64,000 nt of DNA from contig JBMNHZ010000006.1 of the NCBI GenBank assembly GCA_050950645.1, positions 1 to 64,000 of the forward strand, given 5' to 3'. Below, piece after piece: positions 7,903 to 16,809 of this stretch (its first letter is position 1; every line of letters starts with the position of its first letter). Under the pieces are notes generated by a model, which did not search any database, was not told where the DNA came from, and saw only the letters and a program-made list of their open reading frames with translations. A program made the translations under genes and the position numbers. The DNA comes from BRH-c25 sp012519325. GTDB taxonomy: Bacteria > Bacillota > Clostridia > Lutisporales > Lutisporaceae.

Positions 7903-8971
7903 TCATATAATATAGCCGCTATTTCTAAAGCCCCTTAATGCCCGAGATAACTGACTTACCTTTCCATTGTTTAATACTGTAATGTTGTGTATCATTTCTT
8001 TAGAAGTTATTCTATATGATTTTGATACTTTATCCAGTATTTTCTTTGTTACTTTGTAAGAGGCCTCAGTCTTTTTTATATGTTTTGTTTCTATATGCCC
8101 GCCATTACAACAATATGCTCTAAGCTCTGCCATGGCCTTTAGGCCCTTTCGGCTCCAACCTGACGGTCTGCTGCTCAACCTGCTGGATAATACATGACTT
8201 ACATGTCCCTCTGTATTGCTGCCTCTTGAAGCTTCATCCTGATATGCTACTATACCGTCCCAATTTGTTGTAATGTAGTTCCTGAATTTATCTACTTTTT
8301 CCGTAACTGCTGATATGATGAATATTGATACATTTTCCTCTCTTGCCTATATGTTCTACTCCCTCATAAATACTTATTAACGGAACTATTGTATCTGTTC
8401 CGTCCTGCAGTGAAACATGATCTTCGTCTGCTTCTACATTAAGATATCTTACTTTACGCTTCTCTTCTGGAATTTCCATCTTAAGCTCTTTCGTCCGTCT
8501 GATTTTATTCATAACTGTCTGGCTGGTTATATGTCCGTCACAAACATACTTACTGCTCTTAGCATATGATACCTCTGAGGCACTCTCAACCAAGGCTGCC
8601 GAAACAGAGCCGCTAACTCTGTCATAACTTTCTATGCCTACTACTTTATCCAATAGATACGAATATCCGCCAGTTAGCTTGTTCTTGTAGTATCTCCTTT
8701 TAAATCCTAAACTCCCAAACTGCGTATATATTTCTCTCTTAACTGCCTTCTGCTCAACTACATAACCTTTTTTCTTCCTACCCGTCTTATCTTCTGCTAT
8801 TGCTTCATCCAGCCCCTCGAGATAGATTTTCATCATGTTTCTAAGGTAACAATTTGTTTTTTCCTTAAGCTCTGTCTCCATTTCATCAAGCGTCCTTATC
8901 GTTCCTGTATCAAAGAAATCCAAAACCTCACTAATGTAATTCTCACAAATTTGCTGTATAATATTATTCAC
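7903..8971 (-). pseudogene. ISLre2-family (UPF0236) transposase, internally deleted
   Basis: The N part (GTG 8971 to about 8310) reads as a UPF0236/ISLre2 transposase (M-N-N-I-I-Q-Q-I-C-E; V-E-A-D-E-D-H-V-S-L-Q-D-G). At about 8310 the frame breaks and a second frame continues V-D-K-F-R-N-Y, N-W-D-G-I-V-A-Y, E-G-H-V-S-H-V-L-S-S-R, P-S-G-W-S-R-K-G to 7903, the known C-terminal part. About 150 residues of the middle catalytic region are missing, so this is a deletion plus frameshift and not a working enzyme. An inverted pair CAAGAGACC/GGTCTCTTG (8971-8979/9030-9038) flanks its start region. Confidence 0.8.
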
Positions 8972-9208
8972 AAGAGACCCTCCTTGGTATTTTGTTTTGT
9001 TTAGCGACTAATATTTTACCAAAAAGAGTGGTCTCTTGCTATTTTTTGCCCTAGAACAATTTTACACTAAGGTCGGATGATCTTAAGACTATACTTGGAT
9101 ATTAAAGTATTAGCATTGTAATATAATAATTCTATATGGCTAATATGTCTTTCTATTTTTTGAGCATATGTTCTTTATACTTGTAGAGGCAAGGAATCAT
9201 TAATACTT

Positions 9209-10078
9209 TTAGCGCTTCATTATAATCATGGAATCGTAAAACTGCTTAGGAGTAACACCATATTCATTCTTAAATGCCCTGAAGAAATTGGAGTAATCCC
9301 CGAAACCACACTGCTTATATACTTCAGTTATAGGAGTTTTTTTAATTATGAGCTCCTTTGCTTCAATGAGCTTCTTCTGCACGATGTATCTATGTATCGT
9401 AGTCCCCGTATGATTTTTGAACTCTCTTGAGAGATGATACTTACTAAGGTAGAAATGTTCAGACAATTTATCTAGCGTAATGTCTTCATTTATATGATTA
9501 TTTATATATTCTATCATTCCATCAATCAGATTGTTCTTTCTAATGTCATAACCCAGATGTATATCTTCGTTGAAGATCAGATTGTTCAGATGCACCATGA
9601 GTTCCATAATGTAAGCCTTGTAAAGAAGCTCTTTTCCTATGCCTTTATAATCTTCGAGGCCGAGGAGCTTATTAAGAAGTAATTTTATATTTTTACTTGT
9701 CTCTATATCTCCTCTTAAAACATTTTTCCTATTTTGTCCTTCAAAGCAAAGGGATAAATCCGTTTTTTCCGTAGAAAGCTCCTCTAAAAATGCCCTGCTT
9801 ATCCACAGTACAATCCTTTCGTAGTTTGAATCCTTTTTGTTGATAATTGCCTGATGGAGTTCCTTGGAATTCAACAGTATTATATCACCGGGTTTCAGAC
9901 AGTAGGATTTTCCCTCTATGAGATAGGTTACATCCCCTGAAATAAAGAGGTAAATTTCATAGAAATCATGATGATGAAGGCTTATGATGTCAAGATCCGT
10001 ATTCAGATAGTGGAATATTTCATAATCGCTTGAAAGCATGTATTGACGGGTTAAATATTTATGAGTTTTACTCTTCAT
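9209..10078 (-). CDS. AraC-family transcriptional regulator
   Basis: A 289-residue regulator: an N-terminal cupin sensor (about residues 20-130; H-H-H-D-F-Y-E-I-Y-L-F and the metal or sugar pocket pattern) and a C-terminal double helix-turn-helix (about 190-285; D-K-L-S-E-H-F-Y-L-S-K-Y-H-L-S and Y-S-N-F-F-R-A-F-K). ATG 10078 has GGAAGGTG six bases upstream. It is divergent from the SDR gene at 10320, with 241 bases between them, and next to the sugar-acid catabolic genes; AraC-cupin proteins commonly activate such genes, so control of this locus is the likely job. The ligand is unknown. Confidence 0.88.
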   Translation of the reverse strand: MKSKTHKYLTRQYMLSSDYEIFHYLNTDLDIISLHHHDFYEIYLFISGDVTYLIEGKSYCLKPGDIILLNSKELHQAIINKKDSNYERIVLWISRAFLEELSTEKTDLSLCFEGQNRKNVLRGDIETSKNIKLLLNKLLGLEDYKGIGKELLYKAYIMELMVHLNNLIFNEDIHLGYDIRKNNLIDGMIEYINNHINEDITLDKLSEHFYLSKYHLSREFKNHTGTTIHRYIVQKKLIEAKELIIKKTPITEVYKQCGFGDYSNFFRAFKNEYGVTPKQFYDSMIIMKR

Positions 10079-10319
10079 TTAAAGCACCTTCCTATTTTTA
10101 TATTGAAAATTATATTCAGATCTTTATCAATGTCATTATATTATTTTACATGAGCAAATTTTGCAAGTTCTTAAGCAAAAATAACATATTTATCTGCTTT
10201 TTTTGCTGTTATAATTAAAATTATACAGCAAATTGTAATCCCTCGGGAAAATATTTTGAAAGACACACAGGAGTATTTTTGAACAATTCAAATGTCATAG
10301 GGTATGAGGAGTGGTATAA

Positions 10320-11177
10320 ATGAAATTGCCTTTTAGTATGGATCTGAAAAATAAAGTTGTAGTAATAACAGGCGGTACAGGTGTACTTGGTAGTTACTGG
10401 GCGGATGCTCTTGCAGAATGCGGGGCAAAAGTTGCAATACTCTCCAGGAATTTGGCTAAAGCTGAAAAGAAGGCTGCCGAAGTTGCTGCAAATGGCAAAA
10501 CTGCAATAGGGGTTGAGGCTGATATACTAAATAAAGCAAGCCTCAGAAAAGCTCACGAAGTTGTACTGGAAAAGTTCGGCCCCTGCGACATACTCATTAA
10601 TGGAGCAGGAGGAAATAACTTAAAAGGAAACACAACCAAGGAATATATGTATCCTGAGGATATGGAAAATAAAAATAAAGACATTGTTACTTTCTTTGAC
10701 CTTGATGAGCAGGGAATAAGATCTGTCTTTGATGCTAATTTTCTTGGAGTATTTATGACGTCCCAGGAGTTTGCAAAGGATATGGTCGGAAGAAAAGGTT
10801 GCAGCATAATAAATATTTCATCAATGAATGCTTTTACCCCTCTTACCAAAATACCTGCTTATTCCGGAGCAAAAGCAGCTGTGTCAAACTTTACCCAGTG
10901 GCTTGCAGTACACTTCTCAAAGGTAGGTATACGGGTAAATGCCATAGCACCCGGCTTCTTTTTGACAAATCAAAACGCCGCCTTGCTGAAAAATGCCGAC
11001 GGCAGTCTCACTGAACGTTCCCATAAAATATTAAACAGCACTCCCATGAGTAGATTCGGCAATCCGGAAGAGCTTGTAGGAGCAATTATGTTTCTGGCAA
11101 ATGAAGATGCTGCAAGCTTTATAAACGGTATAGTCCTTCCTATTGACGGTGGTTTTTCAGCATATTCGGGAGTTTAA
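10320..11177 (+). CDS. SDR-family oxidoreductase, D-mannonate oxidoreductase-like
   Basis: A 285-residue short-chain dehydrogenase. The NAD(P) motif T-G-G-T-G-V-L-G lies at 17-24, N-G-A-G-G-N-N at 94-100, the catalytic S167/S168 and Y181-x-x-x-K185 follow, and the C terminus shows I-N-G-I-V-L-P-I-D-G-G. The long insert after N-G-A-G-G-N (about residues 100-130) and the overall sequence resemble YjmF/UxuB-type fructuronate reductases (D-mannonate to D-fructuronate). ATG 10320 has AGGAG eight bases before it. It faces the LarA-kinase-Gnd operon convergently. The substrate is an inference from family and neighbours. Confidence 0.82.
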   Translation: MKLPFSMDLKNKVVVITGGTGVLGSYWADALAECGAKVAILSRNLAKAEKKAAEVAANGKTAIGVEADILNKASLRKAHEVVLEKFGPCDILINGAGGNNLKGNTTKEYMYPEDMENKNKDIVTFFDLDEQGIRSVFDANFLGVFMTSQEFAKDMVGRKGCSIINISSMNAFTPLTKIPAYSGAKAAVSNFTQWLAVHFSKVGIRVNAIAPGFFLTNQNAALLKNADGSLTERSHKILNSTPMSRFGNPEELVGAIMFLANEDAASFINGIVLPIDGGFSAYSGV

Positions 11178-11181
11178 ATGC

Positions 11182-11217
11182 AATCAAGTTGTCCTTTCTT
11201 CTACGGGCAACTTGATT
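11182..11217. terminator. Bidirectional terminator hairpin between convergent genes
   Basis: A 13-bp stem, AATCAAGTTGTCC (11182-11194) with GGGCAACTTGATT (11205-11217; one G-T pair), closes a 10-base loop between the SDR gene and the convergent LarA-family gene. There is no strong T run, so its efficiency is uncertain. Confidence 0.5.
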
Positions 11218-11248
11218 ACAAGCTACAATTTTATATTGCGTTCCGCCT

Positions 11249-12532
11249 TCATCCCTCAAACCTATTCCTGTCAGCCCACAACCCCAATGCCGGATTGCTT
11301 ATATAGAAAATCTCTTCTCCATTTTTCAAAGTATTAAAACCGTCCTTAAGCTTCCGTGGATTATACATCTTATATGCCTCTTCCAAAGGCATATATCCGA
11401 AGTTTATGCCGGTAACTTCTTCTTTGGTCAGCTTTTCTACAGAATATGTGATGGAGAACCTACCCTCGGAAGAACCGTGAATAAGATGGGCAGCCACCGA
11501 AAGATTTCCCTGAAGGTCTTCTTTTTTCTTAACCAATTCAAGAATCTTCTTTCTTCCTACATAACCATACTTTCTTATCAGTTCGTCATTCCTGTCATCT
11601 TCTCCGAACTTTCTAACACCCGGTGCCAGCACTATAAGTTCACCACCGTCGGCAATAGCCATTCTTGTCCTGTAAATAGCCTTGTTTCCCAGCCATGTGC
11701 TCTTGAATTCCCTTTCATCAAGATATACAACCACTTTCTTTAAAGGCCTGTCAACAAAAACCAAATTTTTTTTCTGACTAAGCTTTACCGCTTCTTCAAA
11801 AAGTTTTCTCTTCCTTCCGATGAAAAGCCCATGCATGGATACCTTTCCCTCTTCTGCCGTGGTTACTGTCATAACATATATTAAGGGGATATTCTTGATG
11901 AAGTTCTCCTCAGCATAGTCAAATACCTTTCTTACAGGAGTGGCATCACGCCCCATTATTCTTTCCATGCCGTAGAAAGCACCTAGCATATGAGACTTGC
12001 TGATCATACTGCTTCCGCCGCAGCCTACAAATATATTCTTGCTGTAGTTAGCCATTCCCACTACTTCATGGGGAACAACCTGCCCTATAGAAATTATTAA
12101 GTTATAGGTTTTGTCCAACAGACGTTTGTTTACTTCCACATTGATTGGCTCATTAACCAAGCCTTCAGATATGTTGCTGATATATTCTCCCGGAACCTCT
12201 CCTATCTTTACAACATCATTTCTCCAGTTGTGTACCACCATACAGTCCATGGGCACCCTTTCTCCGAAGAAAGCTGTCCACTCCTGGCGGCTCATAGGCT
12301 CATGAGTCCCAAGGGCAGGCATTATATCCACCTTGCAGGTATCCTTCAGTATTTCATAATACAATGCTGTAATTTTTCCTGCACCTGAATGCATCCGTGT
12401 AAAATCAGGTGGTAAAAGCAGAACCTTTTTAAGTCGGTGTTTAGCGACTTCAATAGACTGCTTAATGGCTCTTAACAGTTCAGCATCACTTATTGATGCT
12501 TCACACTCTGCTTTAATCATAATTTCACTCAT
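11249..12532 (-). CDS. LarA-family nickel-dependent hydroxyacid racemase/epimerase
   Basis: A 427-residue LarA homolog. LarA enzymes racemise or epimerise 2-hydroxy acids with a nickel-pincer nucleotide bound to a Lys. Candidate ligands here are H77 (G-T-H-E-P-M), H155 (V-V-P-H-E-V-V-G), K165 (Y-S-K-N-I-F-V-G) and H181; the H155-K165-H181 spacing (10 and 16) is the same as H174-K184-H200 of Lactobacillus LarA. Neighbours (KDG-type kinase, 6-phosphogluconate dehydrogenase, mannonate-reductase-like SDR) point to a sugar acid; LarA homologs interconverting D-gluconate and D-mannonate are known. No larB, larC or larE cofactor genes lie in the window. The gene ends five bases from the kinase gene upstream and is likely co-transcribed with it. 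Confidence 0.8.
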   Translation of the reverse strand: MSEIMIKAECEASISDAELLRAIKQSIEVAKHRLKKVLLLPPDFTRMHSGAGKITALYYEILKDTCKVDIMPALGTHEPMSRQEWTAFFGERVPMDCMVVHNWRNDVVKIGEVPGEYISNISEGLVNEPINVEVNKRLLDKTYNLIISIGQVVPHEVVGMANYSKNIFVGCGGSSMISKSHMLGAFYGMERIMGRDATPVRKVFDYAEENFIKNIPLIYVMTVTTAEEGKVSMHGLFIGRKRKLFEEAVKLSQKKNLVFVDRPLKKVVVYLDEREFKSTWLGNKAIYRTRMAIADGGELIVLAPGVRKFGEDDRNDELIRKYGYVGRKKILELVKKKEDLQGNLSVAAHLIHGSSEGRFSITYSVEKLTKEEVTGINFGYMPLEEAYKMYNPRKLKDGFNTLKNGEEIFYISNPALGLWADRNRFEG

Positions 12533-12536
12533 AGAA

Positions 12537-13610
12537 TCACCTTTTTACTCTGGCATTACCTTGCCAAATGCTCCAGATCTGGTCTTCATCCGCAGGCTGA
12601 GCATAATCCGTAAGCATTGTTACTGCCAAAGCCCCGCTTGCCCAGCCGAATTGTATCCATTTTTCCGGTTCCCAACCTCTTAAAATTGCATAGAGCATTC
12701 CGCCTACAAAGCCGTCCCCTCCTCCTATACGATCAAGAACAGCAATCTCACGGGGTTCTGCCACATGACACTTGTCACCTTCCAGCATGATTGCGCCCCA
12801 TAAGTGGCAGTTGGCACTTATTACCTGGCGCAACGTGGTTGCAAATATGGAAACATTCGAAAATGCTGCCTTCATGTTTTCAATCATATTCTTAAAGCTC
12901 GCGATTTTAGATACAATATCCTTTCCTCCTGCTTCAGGCCCTTCTATTCCCAAGCAAAGCTGAAAGTCTTCTTCATTTCCTACCAGAATATCTGAAATAT
13001 TTGCAATCTCAGTGAATATTTTTCTAAGCTCTTTTTCTCTGCCCTTCCAGAAGGATGCGCGGTAATTCAGATCAAAGGAGATTCTTGTTTCATATTTTTT
13101 TGCATACCTTGCAAGTTCCAGGCAGAAGGTACTTGTTTCAGGTGAAAGCGCAGCTATCAGCCCCGATAAGTGTAAAACCTGAACTCCTTCCCGGCGAAAA
13201 ATTCTATCCAGGTCAAAGTCCTTAATATTAAGAGTTCTTCCGACTTCGCCTGCCCGGTCATTGTGTACCCTTGGTCCGCGAGAGCCGTAACCGCTGTCCG
13301 CAATATTGAACTGGTGCCGAAAGCCCCAGGGCCCTCCTTGGGGGATTTCTACTCCTTCGTAGTCCATATGGCGGCTCCTAAGGTTGCTTTTAATTAAATT
13401 CGCTATAGGGCTGTCTTTTACAAAGGTTGTCAGCACCTTTACAGGCAGTCCGAGAAAAGAGGAAATGCTTGCTACATTGGTTTCGGCACTGGTTACTTGC
13501 ATTGTAAAAGTGCTGCTGCTGTGAACAGGCTGCCCGTTTATTGGTGTGATCCGCACACCCATGCTGGTGGGTACAAGCAAAGAATATGTAAAATCTTTTC
13601 GCAATTCCAT
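12537..13610 (-). CDS. kdgK: PfkB-family sugar kinase, 2-keto-3-deoxygluconate kinase-like
   Basis: A 357-residue ribokinase-fold kinase. The signature near the catalytic base is G-G-G-D-G-F at 296-301 (D299), D-L-N-Y-R lies at 180-184 and N-E-E-D at 212-215, both usual in KDG kinases. It would phosphorylate 2-keto-3-deoxy-D-gluconate with ATP in uronate or gluconate breakdown. ATG 13610 follows AGGAGG. It is placed between gnd and the LarA-family gene on the same strand. No KDPG aldolase is seen in the window, so it must be elsewhere or the substrate differs. The assignment to KDG is medium certainty; the kinase family is certain. Confidence 0.75.
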   Translation of the reverse strand: MELRKDFTYSLLVPTSMGVRITPINGQPVHSSSTFTMQVTSAETNVASISSFLGLPVKVLTTFVKDSPIANLIKSNLRSRHMDYEGVEIPQGGPWGFRHQFNIADSGYGSRGPRVHNDRAGEVGRTLNIKDFDLDRIFRREGVQVLHLSGLIAALSPETSTFCLELARYAKKYETRISFDLNYRASFWKGREKELRKIFTEIANISDILVGNEEDFQLCLGIEGPEAGGKDIVSKIASFKNMIENMKAAFSNVSIFATTLRQVISANCHLWGAIMLEGDKCHVAEPREIAVLDRIGGGDGFVGGMLYAILRGWEPEKWIQFGWASGALAVTMLTDYAQPADEDQIWSIWQGNARVKR

Positions 13611-13662
13611 TTTAACTATATCCTCCTAACTTTATCATTGATTTTGTTTACTTAAAGTATGC

Positions 13663-15114
13663 TTATGCGTCATATGTCGTCGATGACGTAGTGCAGCCCT
13701 GCCCAGTCCAGTTTGTGTGATAGAACTCTCCGCGTTTCCTGTCAACTCTCTCGTAGGTATGTGCTCCGAAGTAGTCTCTCTGCGCCTGTAGAAGATTTGC
13801 CGGAAGCCTTTCGCACCTGTATCCGTCATAATAGGAAAGTGCCGAGGAGAATGCAGGAACAGGTATTCCATTTAGTACGGCAGCAGATACAACTCGTCTC
13901 CAGCTTGACTGGGAACCCTCAACTTTTTCTTTAAAGAAGGGATCAAGCAAAAGATTGTTTAATCGCGGATTCTTGTCAAAAGCTTCTTTTATCTTTCCAA
14001 GGAATACGGATCTGATAATACAGCCTCCACGCCATAATAACGCTATTTCGCCGTAGTTCAGCTTCCATCCGTATGTCTTAGCGGCAGCTTGCATCAGAGT
14101 GTATCCCTGGGCATATGATACTATCTTTGAGGCATAAAGAGCATTTTTTATGTCTTCTATAAATTCTTCTCTGTCACCTTTGAATTCGGGTTTCGGTCCG
14201 GTGAGGATTTTTGAAGCAGCAACCCTTTCTTCCTTTATTGCCGAAAGGCATCGGGCATATACTGCCTCACCAATTAATGTCAGAGGTATTCCTTCATCAA
14301 GAGATGTAATTGAAGTCCATTTGCCCGTACCCTTCTGTCCCGCCGTGTCAAGAATCTTATCAATTAACGGCTGTCCGTCCGTATCTTTATAGGCCAATAT
14401 GTCACTTGTAATTTCTATAAGATAGCTGTTCAGTTTCCCCGCATTCCAATCCTTGAAAACCTCATGCATTTCATCGGCAGTCATGCCAAGATATTCTTTC
14501 ATCAGCTGATATGCTTCGCAAATCAGCTGCATATCGCCGTATTCAATTCCGTTATGAACCATTTTGACGAAATGCCCCGCTCCATTATCGCCTACCCAGT
14601 TACAGCAAGGGTTACCATCTTCAATCTTTGCAGCTATAGCCTGGAATATTGGTTTTACAAAGGGCCATGCGGCATAGGATCCTCCCGGCATTATGCTTGG
14701 GCCTTTAAGTGCTCCTTCTTCTCCCCCTGATACTCCTGTTCCTATGTAAAGCAATCCATGCTCCTCCACATATTTTGTACGTCGTATTGTGTCAGGGAAA
14801 TGCGAATTACCGCCGTCAATGATAGTATCGCCTTTTTCAAGATATGGAATAAGCAAGTTTATAAAATCGTCAACAGGTTTACCCGCTTTTACCATAAGCA
14901 TTATTTTTCGAGGTTTTTTCAAGTTATCGACAAGCTCCTGAATCGAGTAAGCCCCAATTATATTCTTACCCTTAGCCCTTCCTTCAATAAAGTTAGTAAC
15001 TTTCTCCGTAGTTCTGTTGAATACGGCTATGGTAAAACCTTTGCTCTCAATGTTAATGGCAAGATTTTCTCCCATTACCGCCAAGCCGATCAAGCCGATA
15101 TCCGCTTTACCCAT
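13663..15114 (-). CDS. gnd: 6-phosphogluconate dehydrogenase, decarboxylating
   Basis: A 483-residue enzyme that turns 6-phosphogluconate into ribulose-5-phosphate, CO2 and NAD(P)H in the cytosol. Visible: the dinucleotide motif G-L-I-G-L-A-V-M-G-E-N-L-A, S-G-G-E-E-G-A, V-K-M-V-H-N-G-I-E-Y-G-D-M-Q with the catalytic Lys, and the family C terminus F-H/Y-H-T-N-W-T-G followed by 13 extra residues. The start is ATG 15114, with GGAGGG upstream; the in-frame TTG six codons earlier lies inside that site. It is first in the gnd-kinase-LarA transcript; no zwf gene is nearby, so gluconate phosphorylation could supply its substrate. Confidence 0.95.
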   Translation of the reverse strand: MGKADIGLIGLAVMGENLAINIESKGFTIAVFNRTTEKVTNFIEGRAKGKNIIGAYSIQELVDNLKKPRKIMLMVKAGKPVDDFINLLIPYLEKGDTIIDGGNSHFPDTIRRTKYVEEHGLLYIGTGVSGGEEGALKGPSIMPGGSYAAWPFVKPIFQAIAAKIEDGNPCCNWVGDNGAGHFVKMVHNGIEYGDMQLICEAYQLMKEYLGMTADEMHEVFKDWNAGKLNSYLIEITSDILAYKDTDGQPLIDKILDTAGQKGTGKWTSITSLDEGIPLTLIGEAVYARCLSAIKEERVAASKILTGPKPEFKGDREEFIEDIKNALYASKIVSYAQGYTLMQAAAKTYGWKLNYGEIALLWRGGCIIRSVFLGKIKEAFDKNPRLNNLLLDPFFKEKVEGSQSSWRRVVSAAVLNGIPVPAFSSALSYYDGYRCERLPANLLQAQRDYFGAHTYERVDRKRGEFYHTNWTGQGCTTSSTTYDA

Positions 15115-15333
15115 AACTATATATCCCTCCAATTGATATAATTACTGATGTTCGGTAAAGATTTATGCTAATGTTTCTCTTAGGTTACTCCGCAGTTATA
15201 ACACTAGTCATTAACATTAATAATATAGTTGTTTTTTACAAATTACACTGTTTAACTTGCTGTTTTAGTTGCAATTATTGCTGTTTTTCATAACCAGAAA
15301 AAAGACAAGGGTTAATTGAAAGATGCGATGCCA

Positions 15334-15406
15334 TTTTGTAACCGACAAGTGAATATTTGTAAACGAAACGCAGTTTTTGTATTCGAAAAGCTACTTTTGT
15401 AATCGG
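15334..15406 (+). repeat. Four phased TTTTGTA(A)nCGA repeats, 20-21 bp apart
   Basis: TTTTGTAACCGA (15334-15345), TTTGTAAACGA (15356-15366), TTTTGTATTCGA (15375-15386) and TTTTGTAATCGG (15395-15406) end 21, 20 and 20 bases apart, so they fall on one face of the helix. They lie just beyond the 3' end of a transposase remnant and are probably the multi-site end of a lost element. Apart from these and the remnant at 15424-15606, the gap 15115-15656 holds no gene; the promoter of gnd should lie near 15130-15250. Confidence 0.6.
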
Positions 15407-15423
15407 AGAATCGACCCCTGTTA

Positions 15424-15606
15424 CTAGCTATTTGAATTGCTGAACGTTTCGTAGGGTGTACGGCTGTTCAGCTTTTTTCTTTTGTAGGAATTGATATGGT
15501 TCATCATCAAACAAGCAGGCATTAATTGATACACAAAGGCCACTTCGGGATGCGGATATTGTTTTATGTTCCTTGATATGCGCGTGCTTTGCATCTTAAG
15601 CAACAA
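15424..15606 (-). pseudogene. C-terminal remnant of an integrase-core (DDE) transposase
   Basis: The last part of this 60-codon frame, N-H-I-N-S-Y-K-R-K-K-L-N-S-R-T-P-Y-E-T-F, is the typical end of rve-type transposases (IS30/IS3-like), where a short basic motif precedes T-P-Y-E-x-F. The upstream three quarters of the gene and a proper start are absent. The phased repeats at 15334-15406 lie at its 3' side, as an element end would. The exact family cannot be fixed from so short a piece. Confidence 0.5.
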
Positions 15607-15656
15607 TCTGTTTAATTATATATATTGTTTGATACAATATATTAGAGGTGATAAAA

Positions 15657-15857
15657 ATGAAGTTCGGTATTAGGAAACCAAGCCTGAAAAAGAGCATTGC
15701 AGCAAGAACCAGTGTAAAAAGATATGCACGCCATAGCCTGGGGCTGAAAGCTCCAAGAGGATTTGGATGGTTTACAAATCCTAAGAAGGCGTTGTACAAT
15801 AAGGTTTATAATAAAACTTCGTTTAGCATATTTGATATTTTCAAGTTTCGTAAATAA
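15657..15857 (+). CDS. Small basic protein of unknown function
   Basis: A 66-residue protein from ATG 15657, with AGAGGTG eight bases upstream. It is strongly basic (K-P-S-L-K-K-S-I-A-A-R-T-S-V-K-R) and ends in an aromatic part K-K-A-L-Y-N-K-V-Y-N-K-T-S-F. No membrane helix or Cys is present. Similar short basic proteins with the Y-N-K-V-Y-N-K-T motif are, from memory, seen in Firmicute genomes and phages, but no function is known to me. It stands between transposase debris and the B3/4-domain gene, on the same strand as the latter. Confidence 0.55.
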   Translation: MKFGIRKPSLKKSIAARTSVKRYARHSLGLKAPRGFGWFTNPKKALYNKVYNKTSFSIFDIFKFRK

Positions 15858-15871
15858 TTGTTACAAATTGA

Positions 15872-16012
15872 TATAACAGGTATAGCGCCTTGGGTGGACA
15901 ACCAGGTCATAGATATTTGGCTAATGCCGGAGAGGGACGAGTTGTGTCAGGCTTGTATATTGCCGGTGCCTTGGAGGTGCCGGTTGGAATGAAAGGAGAG
16001 GAAACAAAATGA
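15872..16012 (+). other. Short open frame coupled to the B3/4-domain gene, possibly a gene remnant
   Basis: From TTG 15890 a 40-codon frame reads protein-like (G-G-Q-P-G-H-R-Y-L-A-N-A-G-E-G-R-V-V-S-G-L-Y-I split over A-G-A-L-E-V-P-V-G-M-K-G-E-E-T-K) and ends in TGA overlapping the ATG at 16009 (ATGA). No good ribosome site lies before TTG 15890. It could be a leader peptide, the tail of a lost gene, or chance. Confidence 0.3.
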
Positions 16013-16704
16013 GGTACACAGTTGATAAAGCAGTTTTTGAAATTAATCCGGAGGTAAAGTTCGGAATTCTGATTGGAAGCAATATAAAAAATTCGGAAAC
16101 TTCCGCAGAAGATGAAAAAAGATTAAGAGAAGCAGAAGAGAATATGAGAAAAACTGTTAAAGCCGAAGAGCTTAGGACATTGCCTAACGTTGCTTTATAC
16201 AGGGAGGTTATGACAAAGGCAGGGATAAATCCCAACAAATATCTGCCTTCTGTTGAGGCTATGTTCAAGAGAATTCTCAAAGGGGGATCACTGCCCAAAA
16301 TAAATGCACTTGTGGACTTATGCAATGCAGTGTCTATCGAGAAGATTATTTCTTTAGGAGGCCATGACCTGGCGGATATCCATGAGGATCTAGAAGTGCG
16401 CTTCAGCAGAGAGGGAGACAAATTCATTCCCTTTGGCTCTGATGAGCCTGAAATGGTAGAAGAAGGTGAGCTGGTTTTTACAAGCGGGAATTATGTTCAA
16501 ACAAGAAAATGGGTTTGGAGGCAAAGCGAGCTTGGCAAAATTACTCTGGACAGCAAGGATGTATTTTTTCAATTAGTGGGCTTTGGGGATGATTCATCCT
16601 TAGTTGATGCAATGAACCGGATAGAGGATTTGATAATTAACAGATTTAATGGAAATTCCAAAAAATATTTGGTAGACATAAATAATAACCATATTGAATT
16701 TTAG
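16009..16704 (+). CDS. B3/4 domain-containing protein
   Basis: A 231-residue protein of the B3/4 family, the tRNA-editing-like domain found in phenylalanyl-tRNA synthetase beta chains and as stand-alone proteins. Visible: L-P-N-V-A-L-Y-R-E-V-M, the N-K-Y-L-P-S-V-E-A-M-F-K-R segment, the conserved L-V-D-L-C-N-A-V-S and G-G-H-D-L near the middle, and F-T-S-G-N-Y-V-Q-T-R-K-W-V-W-R-Q later. Free-standing members are thought to act on mischarged tRNA or free amino acids, but this is not established. ATG 16009 has AAAGGAGAGG upstream. It is followed by a P-loop ATPase gene on the same strand 105 bases on. Confidence 0.85.
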   Translation: MRYTVDKAVFEINPEVKFGILIGSNIKNSETSAEDEKRLREAEENMRKTVKAEELRTLPNVALYREVMTKAGINPNKYLPSVEAMFKRILKGGSLPKINALVDLCNAVSIEKIISLGGHDLADIHEDLEVRFSREGDKFIPFGSDEPEMVEEGELVFTSGNYVQTRKWVWRQSELGKITLDSKDVFFQLVGFGDDSSLVDAMNRIEDLIINRFNGNSKKYLVDINNNHIEF

Positions 16705-16809
16705 AAGCCTTATTGGACTGTTGCCATCCGAAAGCACATATACTGATTACATAATGCGGAAGTCTTGCATATCATGTATTAATATCAAATTTATTTTGGA
16801 GGTATAAGC

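Noticed and set aside
15885..16008. Riboswitch or T-box leader before the B3/4 gene
   Set aside because: GGGTGG is present but the T-box antiterminator core and a terminator are missing, and the stretch reads as a short open frame.
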